From assembly GCF_905480005.1 (NCBI RefSeq), contig NZ_CAJQOO010000008.1, positions 1 through 64,000 of the forward strand: DNA of 64,000 nt. Direction: 5' to 3'. Below are positions 10,540-20,295 of this stretch, piece by piece. This stretch comes from an uncultured Maricaulis sp. GTDB lineage: Bacteria; Pseudomonadota; Alphaproteobacteria; Caulobacterales; Maricaulaceae. A program made the position numbers and the translations under genes. Below the pieces are notes generated by a model. It ran no database searches and was not told the DNA's origin. It was given only the letters and a program-made list of their open reading frames with translations. Numbering within the stretch: position 1 is the first letter of the stretch; every line of letters starts with the position of its first letter.

Positions 10540-10792
10540 GTAATCCTCCCATCAACGCTCATCTTACGCGAGCGTTTGCTTGATCCGGGATATTACGCCT
10601 GGCTGACGTATAGGGAAGGGGGAGGAATGATTCACATCACTCCGATGCAGATTACATCGCGATATACGGAAATAATTTATCGAAAAACGAAAAAACCGGT
10701 TGATATCGAAATTCGATAATGTAAGCTCCGTCTCAACGCTGGGGAGCGTCTGACCGGGGCTTCGAACGCCCTGACTTGTACGGGAGACTGAC

Positions 10793-11566
10793 ATGCAAAA
10801 GGTCCTGCTGGCCGCTTCGGCCATGACCACTGCGCTGATGACGTCGGGCTGCGTGATCGTGGTCGATGGTGACGACGACAGCAAGATGCTGCGCGGCCAT
10901 GGAATGCGGACTGTCGACGGCTATGTCGTTCTGGACCGCGATGGCGATTACAGCCGTCTGGCCGGCGACGTGAATCTGCGCGGCCGTATCGGCGGCGATC
11001 TCAGCCTGGTTGCAGGCGATGTGGATGCCGATGACCTTCAGGTTGGCGGCGATGTCTCGATCGCTGGTGGCGATATCAATTTTTCCGGTCGTATCGGTCG
11101 TGAGGCGTCCATCGCAGGCGGTGAAATCACCTTTGCTGCCGATGTCGGCGACGAACTCAACCTGGCCGGTGGCGAGATCGACTTCTCCGGCCGTGTCGAA
11201 GGCGAGGCAGCTCTGGCAGCCGGCGAGATGACGGTTGGGGGCTGGTTCGGCGATGAGCTTCATGCCCAGGCTGACGAGATCCGCTTTACCGGTGAGGCGA
11301 CCGGTCCGGTCAAGCTCGTGGCGGCCGAGGACCTCAACCGCAATCGGCGCAATAATCAGCGCGGTCTCATCGAGATCAGCGGCTCGCTGACCGGTGGTGG
11401 CCAGATCTGTGCGATCGACGTCGTGTTCACCGAAACGGCGCGCGTGCGAGATGGCGTCACGGTCTGGGCGGAAAACGCTCCGGTCACGCAATCCGGCGCC
11501 CAGGTGTCCGGCCTTGACTACCAGCCGCGCAATGGTCGCGATTGCGACGATCTGACCGAGGACTAA
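10793..11566 (+). CDS. Bactofilin-like polymer-forming repeat lipoprotein (paralogue)
   Basis: Signal/lipobox MTSGCVI; repeats GGDVSIAGGDINFSGRIG...; C-terminus RNGRDCDDL matches the AGRDCDHL end of the 8056-8718 product. Confidence 0.7.
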   Translation: MQKVLLAASAMTTALMTSGCVIVVDGDDDSKMLRGHGMRTVDGYVVLDRDGDYSRLAGDVNLRGRIGGDLSLVAGDVDADDLQVGGDVSIAGGDINFSGRIGREASIAGGEITFAADVGDELNLAGGEIDFSGRVEGEAALAAGEMTVGGWFGDELHAQADEIRFTGEATGPVKLVAAEDLNRNRRNNQRGLIEISGSLTGGGQICAIDVVFTETARVRDGVTVWAENAPVTQSGAQVSGLDYQPRNGRDCDDLTED

Positions 11567-11626
11567 TCCCAAGCCAATAGCGGTTCAATCCTGACCTGAT
11601 CGCCGGGGGGCGCAGGGAGATTCAAA

Positions 11627-12931
11627 ATGAACATCATAAAGATGCGGAAAATGGTGATGGCCGGGGGGCTGGCCATTTCCCTTTTAACCGGTGCCGCGAC
11701 CGCGCAGGTCATAGGCGGCGAAGTGGATGTCGAAGGCAGCAGTAATGACGTCATCTTCCTTGGCGGGGAGATGAATGTCCGCGGCCTGGTCGATGGCGAT
11801 ATCAAGGGCATTGCCGGCGTGATCCAGGTCGATGCCGATGTGCGCGGTTCGGTGCAGCTGGTCGGCGGCGAGATCGATGTGTCCGGCACGATCGGCAATG
11901 ATCTCGACATCGCCGGTGGCGACGTGCAATCCGATGCCGCCGTGACCGGAGATGTCAATTTCGCCGGTGGTGACAGCCAGGTTGGCGGCACGATTGGCGG
12001 CATGCTGAACAGCGCGGCCGGCTATCTGGAAATCAGCGCGCAGATTGGCGGCGATGCCAAGCTGGCCGGTGGCTATATCGAAACCACCCGCTCAAGCAAT
12101 ATCGCCGGGTCGGCCGAGATTGTCGGCGGGGAGGTTCACCTCGCGGGCCAGATTGACGGGCCTGTTGATATCGAAGGTGGCGAGATTCACCTGTCCGGCA
12201 CTTTCCTGGGCGATGTCGAGGTCACGGCCGAAGAAGTCTATGTGCTCGACGGCACCCGGGTGTCAGGCGAATTGCAGATCCGCTCACCCAGTGATCCGGT
12301 CATTGCCGACGGCACGAGCTTTGGCAGTTATGATTACGAATATGAGCGTTTCAATTTTGGCGCCCGCGACTGGAAACAGGTCGATTTCGGTCCGGAGTTC
12401 GATTTTCCGACCGGCGTCTTCAGCCTGTTCATTCCGGGCGCAGCCTTCCTGCTGGCAGCCCTTGCCTGCATGATAGCGCCGAGTGGTTGCGCGTCGGTGG
12501 CGACGAAGTTCCGCGAGCAACCTGTTGTCACCGGATTCCTGGGCTTCATCAGCTTCGCCCTGTCGCCGATCTTCCTGATCATGATGACCATCTTGCTGGC
12601 CATTACGGTGGTGGGCATCCTGCTGATCCCGATCATGTGGCTCATTTTCTGGCCCTTCATGCTGCTCTGCATCGGTCTGGGAGCCATTTCCGTCGGCGAC
12701 ATGATCTTCAATCGAGAGCCGGACGAGAAGAGTCTCGGCCTGGGCATGCGCCTGCTCTCGACCTTTGCGGTCGTGGCCGTTTTCGCGGCTCTGGGAGCCT
12801 TGCCGGTAGCCGGTGTGCTCGCCGGTTTCTTCTTGCTCTTCATCGGTCTGGGTGCCTGGGTGATGTCGCTCGGGAAGCGTCGACCGACGGCCCCGGTGAT
12901 GGGGGCAAGTGCCACCGCATCGGCAGAGTGA
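11627..12931 (+). CDS. Bactofilin-like repeat protein with C-terminal transmembrane domain
   Basis: Signal peptide; ~10 repeats of GDVxxAGGxxxxxGxIGG; hydrophobic helices from ~aa 265 onward. Confidence 0.75.
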   Translation: MNIIKMRKMVMAGGLAISLLTGAATAQVIGGEVDVEGSSNDVIFLGGEMNVRGLVDGDIKGIAGVIQVDADVRGSVQLVGGEIDVSGTIGNDLDIAGGDVQSDAAVTGDVNFAGGDSQVGGTIGGMLNSAAGYLEISAQIGGDAKLAGGYIETTRSSNIAGSAEIVGGEVHLAGQIDGPVDIEGGEIHLSGTFLGDVEVTAEEVYVLDGTRVSGELQIRSPSDPVIADGTSFGSYDYEYERFNFGARDWKQVDFGPEFDFPTGVFSLFIPGAAFLLAALACMIAPSGCASVATKFREQPVVTGFLGFISFALSPIFLIMMTILLAITVVGILLIPIMWLIFWPFMLLCIGLGAISVGDMIFNREPDEKSLGLGMRLLSTFAVVAVFAALGALPVAGVLAGFFLLFIGLGAWVMSLGKRRPTAPVMGASATASAE

Positions 12932-13032
12932 GTCACTCCGCATCATGACAATGCGGAAAGGCGGGGGTGACCTTGCCGGGTGCGCGCGCTAAATCTCCCC
13001 GTGAATGTCCCACAGCAGGGGTAATGGGGAAT

Positions 13033-15468
13033 ATGCGTACTCTTCACATGATTGCATTGGCTGCAGCGACCGCAACGTTCAACGTTGCGGTCGCCCAGCC
13101 TGTCCAGCAGACCGTCAATGACTGGCGGGATGCTTTCCGACAGCTCGAAGACGAAGACTGGCCGTCGCCAAATCGCGAACGCCGCGCCACCGGTGCGCCG
13201 GGACCGGATTACTGGCAGCAGCAGGTCGATTACGACATTGATATCCGGCTCGACGAAGAGGCCAAACACCTCTTTGGCACCGAGACGGTGACCTATACCA
13301 ACAATGCTCCGGACACGCTGGACTTCCTGTGGTTCCTGCTCGACCAGAACCGTTTCCGTCCGGATTCCATCGCCGTGATGACCGAAACGGTCGGCGGTGG
13401 CGGGCGGGCCTCGGGCCGCGTGGGTGAGTCGATGCCCGAAGGCATCTCCGCCCGGTCCATGCGTCGCCGCCAGATGCTTGATGAGGACGGTTACGGCTTC
13501 AACATCACCGGGGTCACCGACGCCGATGGCGCGCCGATGGACTTCACCATCGTCGATACGCTTCTGCGTCTCGATCTGGATACGGACCTGGAGACCGGCG
13601 ACAGCGTCACCTTTACCATTGAATGGGACTACCGCCTCGTGGAGACCCAGGTCATTGGTGGCCGGGCCGGCTGGGAATGCTTCGAAGAGACCGAGGATAC
13701 CGGTGCCGACTGCATCTATCAGATCGCACAATGGTTCCCCCGTGCCGCGGTCTTCTCCGACTATGAAGGCTGGCACAACAAGGCCTTTCTCGGTCGAGGG
13801 GAATTCGGCCTCGAATTCGGCGATTACGACGTGTCGATCCGCGTGCCGCAGGACTTCATCGTCTCGGCCACGGGCGTGCTTCAAAATGCCGACGAGGTCC
13901 TGACCGAACCGCAGCGTGAGCGTCTGGAAGAGGCCCGCACGGCTGATGAGCCGGTCTTTATCGTCACCCCGGCGGAAGCCCGCGCCAATGAGCGTCGCGG
14001 AACCCGTTCGATGGCGACCTGGGAATTCCGGGCCGAGAATGTCCGCGATTTTGCCTGGGCCGGTTCACGCAAATTCATCTGGGACGCGGTCGGTGTCGAA
14101 CAGGACGGGGAGGGCGATGCGCCCGACCTGGTCATGGCGATGTCCTTCTATCCCAATGAGAGCGAGCCGCTCTGGTCGACCTTCTCGACCCGTGCCGTCG
14201 AGCACACGCTTGCTGTCTACAATGATTTCGCCTTCCCTTACCCGTACCCGGTCGCGCAATCGATCGCCGGCCCGCAGGGCGGGATGGAATACCCGATGAT
14301 CACCTTCAATGGCGGCTCCTATGGCCGTCCGATGGTCGATGATGACGGTAATCTCAGCTATTCGCTGGGTTCCAAGCGTGGCCTGATCGGCGTCATCATC
14401 CACGAGATCGGTCACATCTACTTCCCGATGGTCGTCAATACCGATGAGCGCCAGTGGACCTGGATGGATGAAGGGGTGAACTCCTTCCTGCAATTCCAGG
14501 CCGAGCGTCAGTGGGAAGAAAACTTCCCGGTTCGCCGCGGCGACCCGCACTCGATCACGTCCTACATGGCATCAACCAACCAGATGCCGATCATGACGCA
14601 ATCAGACTCCATTCTTCAGTTCGGACCGAACGCCTATTCCAAGCCGACCATCGCCCTGGTGGTTCTACGTGAGACGGTGCTGGGACGCGAATTGTTCGAC
14701 GAGGCCTTCCGGGCCTATTCCGAGCGTTGGCGTTTCCGTCGCCCGACCCCCTATGACTTCTTCCGCACGATGGAGGAGGTTTCCGGGGTGGATCTCGACT
14801 GGTTCTGGCGGGGCTGGTTCTACTCCACCGATCATGTCGACATCTCCCTGGACCGGGTGATCGAGGGGACGTTCGATACCGAGGATCCGGGCATCGAGAA
14901 CATGCGTGCCCGTGAGCAGGCTGCCAGCGAACCGGAGAGCCTGACCCAGGCCTCCAACCGCGAAAACGGTGTCGCTCTCTATGCGGACAGCAATCCGGAA
15001 GTGCTGGATTTCTACTCCGAGAATGATCGTCACACCGTCACCAATCGCGAGCGCGAAGCGTATGAGAGCCTGCGCGAAGGGCTGGAAGACTGGGAAGCGG
15101 ACATCCTCGACAGCGGTGATCGCGTCTACTATCTCGACTTCACCAATGAGGGCGGGGTGGTCATGCCGATCATCCTCGAATTCACCTTCGCGGATGGGTC
15201 CACCGAGATGGTGCGCATCCCGGCTGAAGTCTGGCGCTACAACCCGCGCAATGTGACCTGGACCTACGTCTCGGACCGCCAGGTCATGTCCGTGGAGCTG
15301 GATCCGCTGTGGGAAACGGCCGATGCCGATCGCACCGACAACTATTATCCGCCCCGCATCGAACCGACGCGTCTCGAGCTCTACCGCTCGTCCAGCAACC
15401 CATCCAGCATGATGGACGATCTGGACCTGCGGGTGACCCGCGACAGCGTCAATACGCGTCCGGAATAG
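13033..15468 (+). CDS. M1-family metallopeptidase, secreted
   Basis: GGMEYPMI, HEIGHIYFPMVVNTDERQWTWMDEG (HExxH-x18-E). Confidence 0.9.
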   Translation: MRTLHMIALAAATATFNVAVAQPVQQTVNDWRDAFRQLEDEDWPSPNRERRATGAPGPDYWQQQVDYDIDIRLDEEAKHLFGTETVTYTNNAPDTLDFLWFLLDQNRFRPDSIAVMTETVGGGGRASGRVGESMPEGISARSMRRRQMLDEDGYGFNITGVTDADGAPMDFTIVDTLLRLDLDTDLETGDSVTFTIEWDYRLVETQVIGGRAGWECFEETEDTGADCIYQIAQWFPRAAVFSDYEGWHNKAFLGRGEFGLEFGDYDVSIRVPQDFIVSATGVLQNADEVLTEPQRERLEEARTADEPVFIVTPAEARANERRGTRSMATWEFRAENVRDFAWAGSRKFIWDAVGVEQDGEGDAPDLVMAMSFYPNESEPLWSTFSTRAVEHTLAVYNDFAFPYPYPVAQSIAGPQGGMEYPMITFNGGSYGRPMVDDDGNLSYSLGSKRGLIGVIIHEIGHIYFPMVVNTDERQWTWMDEGVNSFLQFQAERQWEENFPVRRGDPHSITSYMASTNQMPIMTQSDSILQFGPNAYSKPTIALVVLRETVLGRELFDEAFRAYSERWRFRRPTPYDFFRTMEEVSGVDLDWFWRGWFYSTDHVDISLDRVIEGTFDTEDPGIENMRAREQAASEPESLTQASNRENGVALYADSNPEVLDFYSENDRHTVTNREREAYESLREGLEDWEADILDSGDRVYYLDFTNEGGVVMPIILEFTFADGSTEMVRIPAEVWRYNPRNVTWTYVSDRQVMSVELDPLWETADADRTDNYYPPRIEPTRLELYRSSSNPSSMMDDLDLRVTRDSVNTRPE

Positions 15469-15493
15469 GCTAGCAGGAGGGCCGCGAAACAGC

Positions 15494-16003
15494 ATGCGCA
15501 TCCGTTCGACCCTCCTGACCGCTCTGGCGGGGCTGTCCCTGGTGACAGCCCCGACCCTTGCCCACCGCATGCATGCCGGCGTCACCGAGATCGCCGTCAA
15601 TGAACGCACGGGCGAGCTCGAAATCATCCACCGGGTCTATGGTCATGATCTGATGGAGGCGCTGGACCGGACCGATCTGGACGCCGACACCTACCTGGCC
15701 ACGCCCGAGGGCCTGGCTGCGGTCGGCGCCTATGCCGGCCGGACCTTCCGCATGGCCGATACCGACGGCGAGCTTCTCGAATTATCCTATGTCGGTGCCG
15801 AGGCCGATGGTGAGTTCACCTGGATCTATTTTTCGGCCGCCATCCCGGCCGAACAAGCCAGTTTCATCGTCGATAATGACCTGCTCGCCGAGACGTTCGA
15901 CGACCAGGTCATGATGACCAATCTGCGCTTCAATTCCGCCGTTCGCACGGCGATGCAGGGGCCGGGGCAACGCTCACCGGTCCGCGTTCGCTTCAGCGAC
16001 TAG
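15494..16003 (+). CDS. DUF6702-like secreted protein
   Basis: Signal peptide; HRMHAGVTEIAVNERTGELEIIHRVYGHDL pattern; downstream of M1 peptidase. Confidence 0.65.
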   Translation: MRIRSTLLTALAGLSLVTAPTLAHRMHAGVTEIAVNERTGELEIIHRVYGHDLMEALDRTDLDADTYLATPEGLAAVGAYAGRTFRMADTDGELLELSYVGAEADGEFTWIYFSAAIPAEQASFIVDNDLLAETFDDQVMMTNLRFNSAVRTAMQGPGQRSPVRVRFSD

Positions 16004-16013
16004 ACCGACCCGC

Positions 16014-16796
16014 CTAGACCTTGTGGACAAGCGCCGGGCAGCGGCACGTGAATGCGCCGGCCAGATCGCCTTCCGTGCGGGTATAATCAAACGTCACTTC
16101 CTCACCCGCTGCCAGATCGCGCAGCGCCACCAGGGTGGGCAGGGCGGTCTCCTGGTCATAGATGATTTCGCAACTCGGCTCGCAGGCGTGATTGACGAAA
16201 TGGCCATAGCCCGTGGGTTCGATATGGCGGCCATCATCGGTGCGGAAGGAATAGGGCGTCTGGCGCGCGCCGACGGGCCCGTAGATCCCCAGCACCGTCT
16301 CGCCCGCCGTCACCGCCATTTCCAGGACCGTGCCCCAGCCATGGGTGGGTGAGCGGTCCAGCCGCGCCGCGGGCGCATGGGCCATCACATAGGGCTGCGC
16401 CGCCGGTGCGCTGGCCTCGCCGGCCTGCGCGCCGGGCCTTGCCTGACCGGCAATGCGGCCCACCAGGGCAGCGCCATGGCGCCGTGCCTCGGGCGCGAGG
16501 TCGAGCATGACGCCGGCCTCGGCTAGCGTTGTTCCATCTGCAAATTCAAGCATCAGGGCGAGCTGGTCACCCATAAGGAGCCCGCGTGCCTCGGCCGGTC
16601 GCGCCAGCCCGTCACGCTCGGCAATCCGGTCGACCCGGCCCGATACCCGACCATCCGCCTCGATCACCAGCGCCAGGCGATCATAAAGCCGCGTCCCGTC
16701 TGCCGCGACATGAAACCCGATCAGATGGACCGGCACAGACTCCGGTCCGGTAGCCCCAAGAAACCCCAGCATGCCCAAATCCCCCAACACAAACAA
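16014..16796 (-). CDS. SET-domain protein
   Basis: GYGHFVNHACEPSCEIIYDQETALPTLVALRDLAAGEEVTFDYTRTE...FTCRCPA (SET/post-SET-like). Confidence 0.75.
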   Translation of the reverse strand: MFVLGDLGMLGFLGATGPESVPVHLIGFHVAADGTRLYDRLALVIEADGRVSGRVDRIAERDGLARPAEARGLLMGDQLALMLEFADGTTLAEAGVMLDLAPEARRHGAALVGRIAGQARPGAQAGEASAPAAQPYVMAHAPAARLDRSPTHGWGTVLEMAVTAGETVLGIYGPVGARQTPYSFRTDDGRHIEPTGYGHFVNHACEPSCEIIYDQETALPTLVALRDLAAGEEVTFDYTRTEGDLAGAFTCRCPALVHKV

Positions 16797-16895
16797 TAAG
16801 GTGAAGTGAGGTTAGGGGATTTGCCTGGATGAACAAGGCTGAAGGGAGAATTCTGACTATTCGCCGAGGTGATGTCCGGGTCCCGACGCGTATGG

Positions 16896-17627
16896 TTATA
16901 CGCCCTGCCGGCCACGTTCGTCAGCCAGGCGCACAAGGATGGCCTCGATCCGGGCGCGCAGGGCAATCAGGACCAGATGGGAATTGTCCTGGGTGATATA
17001 GGCGCCCTGCAGGGCGTCCAGGATTTCCGGGTCCTCCAGCAGCACCGCGCGATCGACAGCCTCGACACTGCCAAGCTGCTCGAAGGTCTCGGATGGCAGG
17101 CCCGTCAGTTCCAGAGTTTTGGCGCGTATGATAACGCGGCCCAACTCATTGATCGAGCTTGTGAATTGCGAAAACTGGTCGCGCAGGAAGCTGACATTGC
17201 TGTCATAGGTGTAGAGTTCGTCCCGAAGGTCTTCATTCCGGATGAGGCGCAAGCGGCCCGTCGACACCATTTCCTGAAAGGCCACGGATGGCCCCGGCAT
17301 CGTCGCCACGGAATCCACCAGGGCGAGATCAGCGGCAAGGTTCGCCTCGTCCAGCTGGCCGGCCCGAATCCCGGCGATCAGACGCCCGGTGACGTCCAGA
17401 TAGAGTAATTGCCGCTCTATACCCCGCTCGGTCAGTGCCAATTGTTGTTCGAAATCACGCTCCAGTCGTTCCAGAAGGCTATGCGTCTCGATCCGCTCCT
17501 GGCGGGCCTCATTCCAGTTATTGACCTGCAGACCGATGAAGACACCGAACACCACGATCAGCGTTTCGATCAGCACGGTAAACCAGTCCTGCTTGCGCAG
17601 GGCGATAACCAGACGACGCAAGATCAT
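16896..17627 (-). CDS. DUF6090-like membrane-anchored protein
   Basis: N-terminal TM (VLIETLIVVFGVFIGLQVNNWNEAR) followed by helical domain. Confidence 0.65.
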   Translation of the reverse strand: MILRRLVIALRKQDWFTVLIETLIVVFGVFIGLQVNNWNEARQERIETHSLLERLERDFEQQLALTERGIERQLLYLDVTGRLIAGIRAGQLDEANLAADLALVDSVATMPGPSVAFQEMVSTGRLRLIRNEDLRDELYTYDSNVSFLRDQFSQFTSSINELGRVIIRAKTLELTGLPSETFEQLGSVEAVDRAVLLEDPEILDALQGAYITQDNSHLVLIALRARIEAILVRLADERGRQGV

Positions 17628-18187
17628 GTAGTCCCCCCCGGGGCCGTTTTGACCCGTCTCCAAAGAGCGCGTTGTGGTCAGCAAGGCAAGCATGGGCGGG
17701 ATTCCGCGCACAGCGTCGGGAAGAAAAGAGAGCCGCCGCCTTCTCCTCTGCCCAGGGAGAGGGGGAAATCCCGGTGCCTGAACCCCAATCTCCTCCCATC
17801 CCCCAATCATTTTTCCCGGGCGGAGACCCGGGACCCACAGAGCGATCAGTCGAGCGATGTGTTTCCAGCAGGTCCCGGATCGCGCCGAGGCGCGTCCGGG
17901 AAAATGGGGGGGCGTGGGGCTCCTATTTCAGTCCGCTTTGTCACAGGAGTCGACATTGGCGGCACTCGAGGTGTGGATTTTTATGACGTTATTCTACCGG
18001 GCAGTGAGCTTTGTCGCGGTCGGCTGCTGGTTTGAGAGCATTGAATGGCCTGCTTGCGTTGTACCGGTTCAGATGGCGCATTCGACTGGTTCTCTGGGTG
18101 CCGGATAAGACCTATGGGATGCTGGCCGCATGAATGTGTCTCTGGACTGCCGCCCGTAAAGTGGTCCGTAGTCCGAGAGCGAGACGG

Positions 18188-19213
18188 CTAAACGAGCGCG
18201 GGAACGGCCTTTCGTTCCATCGCCAGATTAAACATTTCCAGAACCACCTCCCCATAAGACAGATCTGCATCAATCCGGCATGCTTCTGGATAATAGCTGC
18301 TGTCTCTCGTCATTCCCGGAACCAGATTGGCCTCCAGAAAGTGAGGCATGCCTCGCGAGTCCATCTTAATATCGATCCGCCCGTAATCTCGTGCGCCCAG
18401 AGCAATAAACGAGCGCAACGCAAACTCTGCAACTAGAGTCCGAAGATCCCCGTGGACAACTTGAAGAACCTCCTGATTCTCCGCTTTCGCCCTGGCGCCC
18501 AGGATTCTGTCCCCATGCTGGTTGGGCTGGGCAATAATTTCTACAGGCATTACACGCGGCGGCTGATGGGCACCCTTGGCGAGAATGGCGACCGTAAATT
18601 CTCTTCCCGTTAGGACCCGTTCAACAAGGGCCACACGACCAAAGCTTTGAACGACGGAACGAATTTTCGCCTCGAGGCTGGGAAAATCATGAACAATTGA
18701 ACTGTCATCGATGCCATTCCCGTTTGCTGCGTCCAGAGGTTTTACGAAGAGAGGAAACGCGAGCGGCAACCCACGTTCGGCGCTATACTGTTCAGGGCGC
18801 GCGAGAAAAAAATCAGCCGTTGCGATGCCTTTGTTTCGAAGGAATGTTTTCGCGACGCTCTTGTTGGAATCAAAGTCCAATGTCTTGATGTCTGACCCTG
18901 AGTGAAAAACGTCATTGCGATCGAAGAAGTCAGACAGCCAAATTGGCTCGCCGCTGAGATCGTCAATAATGTATTTGACGCAAAGGATTACCAGATCAGG
19001 GCGTCTATCAACGATGTTCCGGAGGTCGCTCTTCGACGCAACGAGATTGAACCGAACAGCTGAATGCTTATCGCCGAGAATATCTGCGATGCCCCGGCAA
19101 GTATCGACGGTGCCGAAACCGCTCTCTCGCATGCCCGTATTGACGGTTGTTACTACTTCTATTCCACCAAATTGCGTTGCGGATGGCTGAAGGTTTCTCC
19201 TGCGAGTTTTCAT
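18188..19213 (-). CDS. ATP-grasp enzyme, D-Ala-D-Ala ligase-like
   Basis: FPLFVKPLDAANGNGIDDSSIV, ALVERVLTGREFTVAIL, GARDYGRIDIKMDSRGMPHFLEANLVPGMT. Confidence 0.8.
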   Translation of the reverse strand: MKTRRRNLQPSATQFGGIEVVTTVNTGMRESGFGTVDTCRGIADILGDKHSAVRFNLVASKSDLRNIVDRRPDLVILCVKYIIDDLSGEPIWLSDFFDRNDVFHSGSDIKTLDFDSNKSVAKTFLRNKGIATADFFLARPEQYSAERGLPLAFPLFVKPLDAANGNGIDDSSIVHDFPSLEAKIRSVVQSFGRVALVERVLTGREFTVAILAKGAHQPPRVMPVEIIAQPNQHGDRILGARAKAENQEVLQVVHGDLRTLVAEFALRSFIALGARDYGRIDIKMDSRGMPHFLEANLVPGMTRDSSYYPEACRIDADLSYGEVVLEMFNLAMERKAVPALV

Positions 19214-19899
19214 CGGTTTTCGCTAACGCATCGACCGGACAGTTCTTCAAAAAGGGGATTGCAACGCCAACCATCACCCGAGTTTGTCAAATGAGCATTT
19301 TCGGGAACAATGACCGCTACGCATTCCGATGCGCGAGCGGAGAATCCTCGTAGACACTCCCACCCAGTTCCATGTGACATATCCGTAAGATAGCCGTTTT
19401 CGGGCACATCAATCGCCGAACACTCATTGCGGATTTTTCGGTATCCACGTGAGCACGCCCACCCATCTCCATAAGTGCTTCTAGACAGGTATCCGTTTAT
19501 CGGGACATCAATCTGCAGACAGGTGTCGCTCTCTGTTGCAAAACCGCGCTCTCTTGCGAAACCGCGCTCACACTCCCAGCTCCAGCCATTTTCCTTTAGG
19601 TAGGCATTCGCAGGAAGGGCGATTTCTCGACACTCTCCATTCATGACCTCGAACCCGCGATGGCAGTCCCAGCCGGTGCCAAAACGCCTGTCATTGAGAT
19701 AGGCATTTGTCGGAGCAACCACGGCCACACATGTGTCGGCAGTTTCTCGGTACCCGATGTCACAGGACCAGCCCTGACCGTAGTTTTGTTGGGTGGCGTT
19801 GTCAGGAACGGGCGTGGTTATTGTCGTTTGCGCTGAGGCGGAAGCAGCCGATGCGAGCAGTAGCAGCGTTGCAGATGTGACCCTGGCGATCTTATTCAT
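19210..19899 (-). CDS. Secreted W/C-rich tandem-repeat protein
   Basis: Signal peptide MNKIARVTSATLLLLASAASASAQ; six repeats of GxGWxCxRGF...C..I.VPxNAYL; RBS-like GGAG before ATG. Confidence 0.8.
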   Translation of the reverse strand: MNKIARVTSATLLLLASAASASAQTTITTPVPDNATQQNYGQGWSCDIGYRETADTCVAVVAPTNAYLNDRRFGTGWDCHRGFEVMNGECREIALPANAYLKENGWSWECERGFARERGFATESDTCLQIDVPINGYLSRSTYGDGWACSRGYRKIRNECSAIDVPENGYLTDMSHGTGWECLRGFSARASECVAVIVPENAHLTNSGDGWRCNPLFEELSGRCVSENR

Positions 19900-19927
19900 G
19901 ATGGAGCTCCACAGAAAGTTGCAATAG

Positions 19928-20254
19928 CTATTCACTCCCTGTTTCCTTGTTTGAGGTTGTTCGAGCGCTGCCGGCGGAGCGCCCAAATTCGTGGAAACGA
20001 TCGGAGTCTGCTTCGATCGCTCGCGCCAAGGCCTCGTGATCCACGGACCAATAATGGGAAAGGCCCGGCTTTCCTTTTGGGGGACGTTTCACAAGGATCG
20101 TCTCGATGTGCCGATAGGCCTGAAACGACGATCCGAGGATCGTCTCCTCTTCGGTTTCGACCGTGTATGTTCCAGCAGGAAACCGCTTTTCAATGTCGTC
20201 AATGACGAAGGAAAACTGGAAGGCAACCAGGTTCTTGTTGACCCTTTTGTCCAA
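19928..20254 (-). CDS. Small hypothetical protein (FPAGTYTVETEEE motif)
   Basis: ORF with FPAGTYTVETEEETILGSSFQAYRH pattern, upstream of the repeat-protein gene on the same strand. Confidence 0.55.
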   Translation of the reverse strand: MDKRVNKNLVAFQFSFVIDDIEKRFPAGTYTVETEEETILGSSFQAYRHIETILVKRPPKGKPGLSHYWSVDHEALARAIEADSDRFHEFGRSAGSARTTSNKETGSE

Positions 20255-20295
20255 GCGCGTTCTCCCATCGTCAGACTATCGGATCCAACCAAGCC

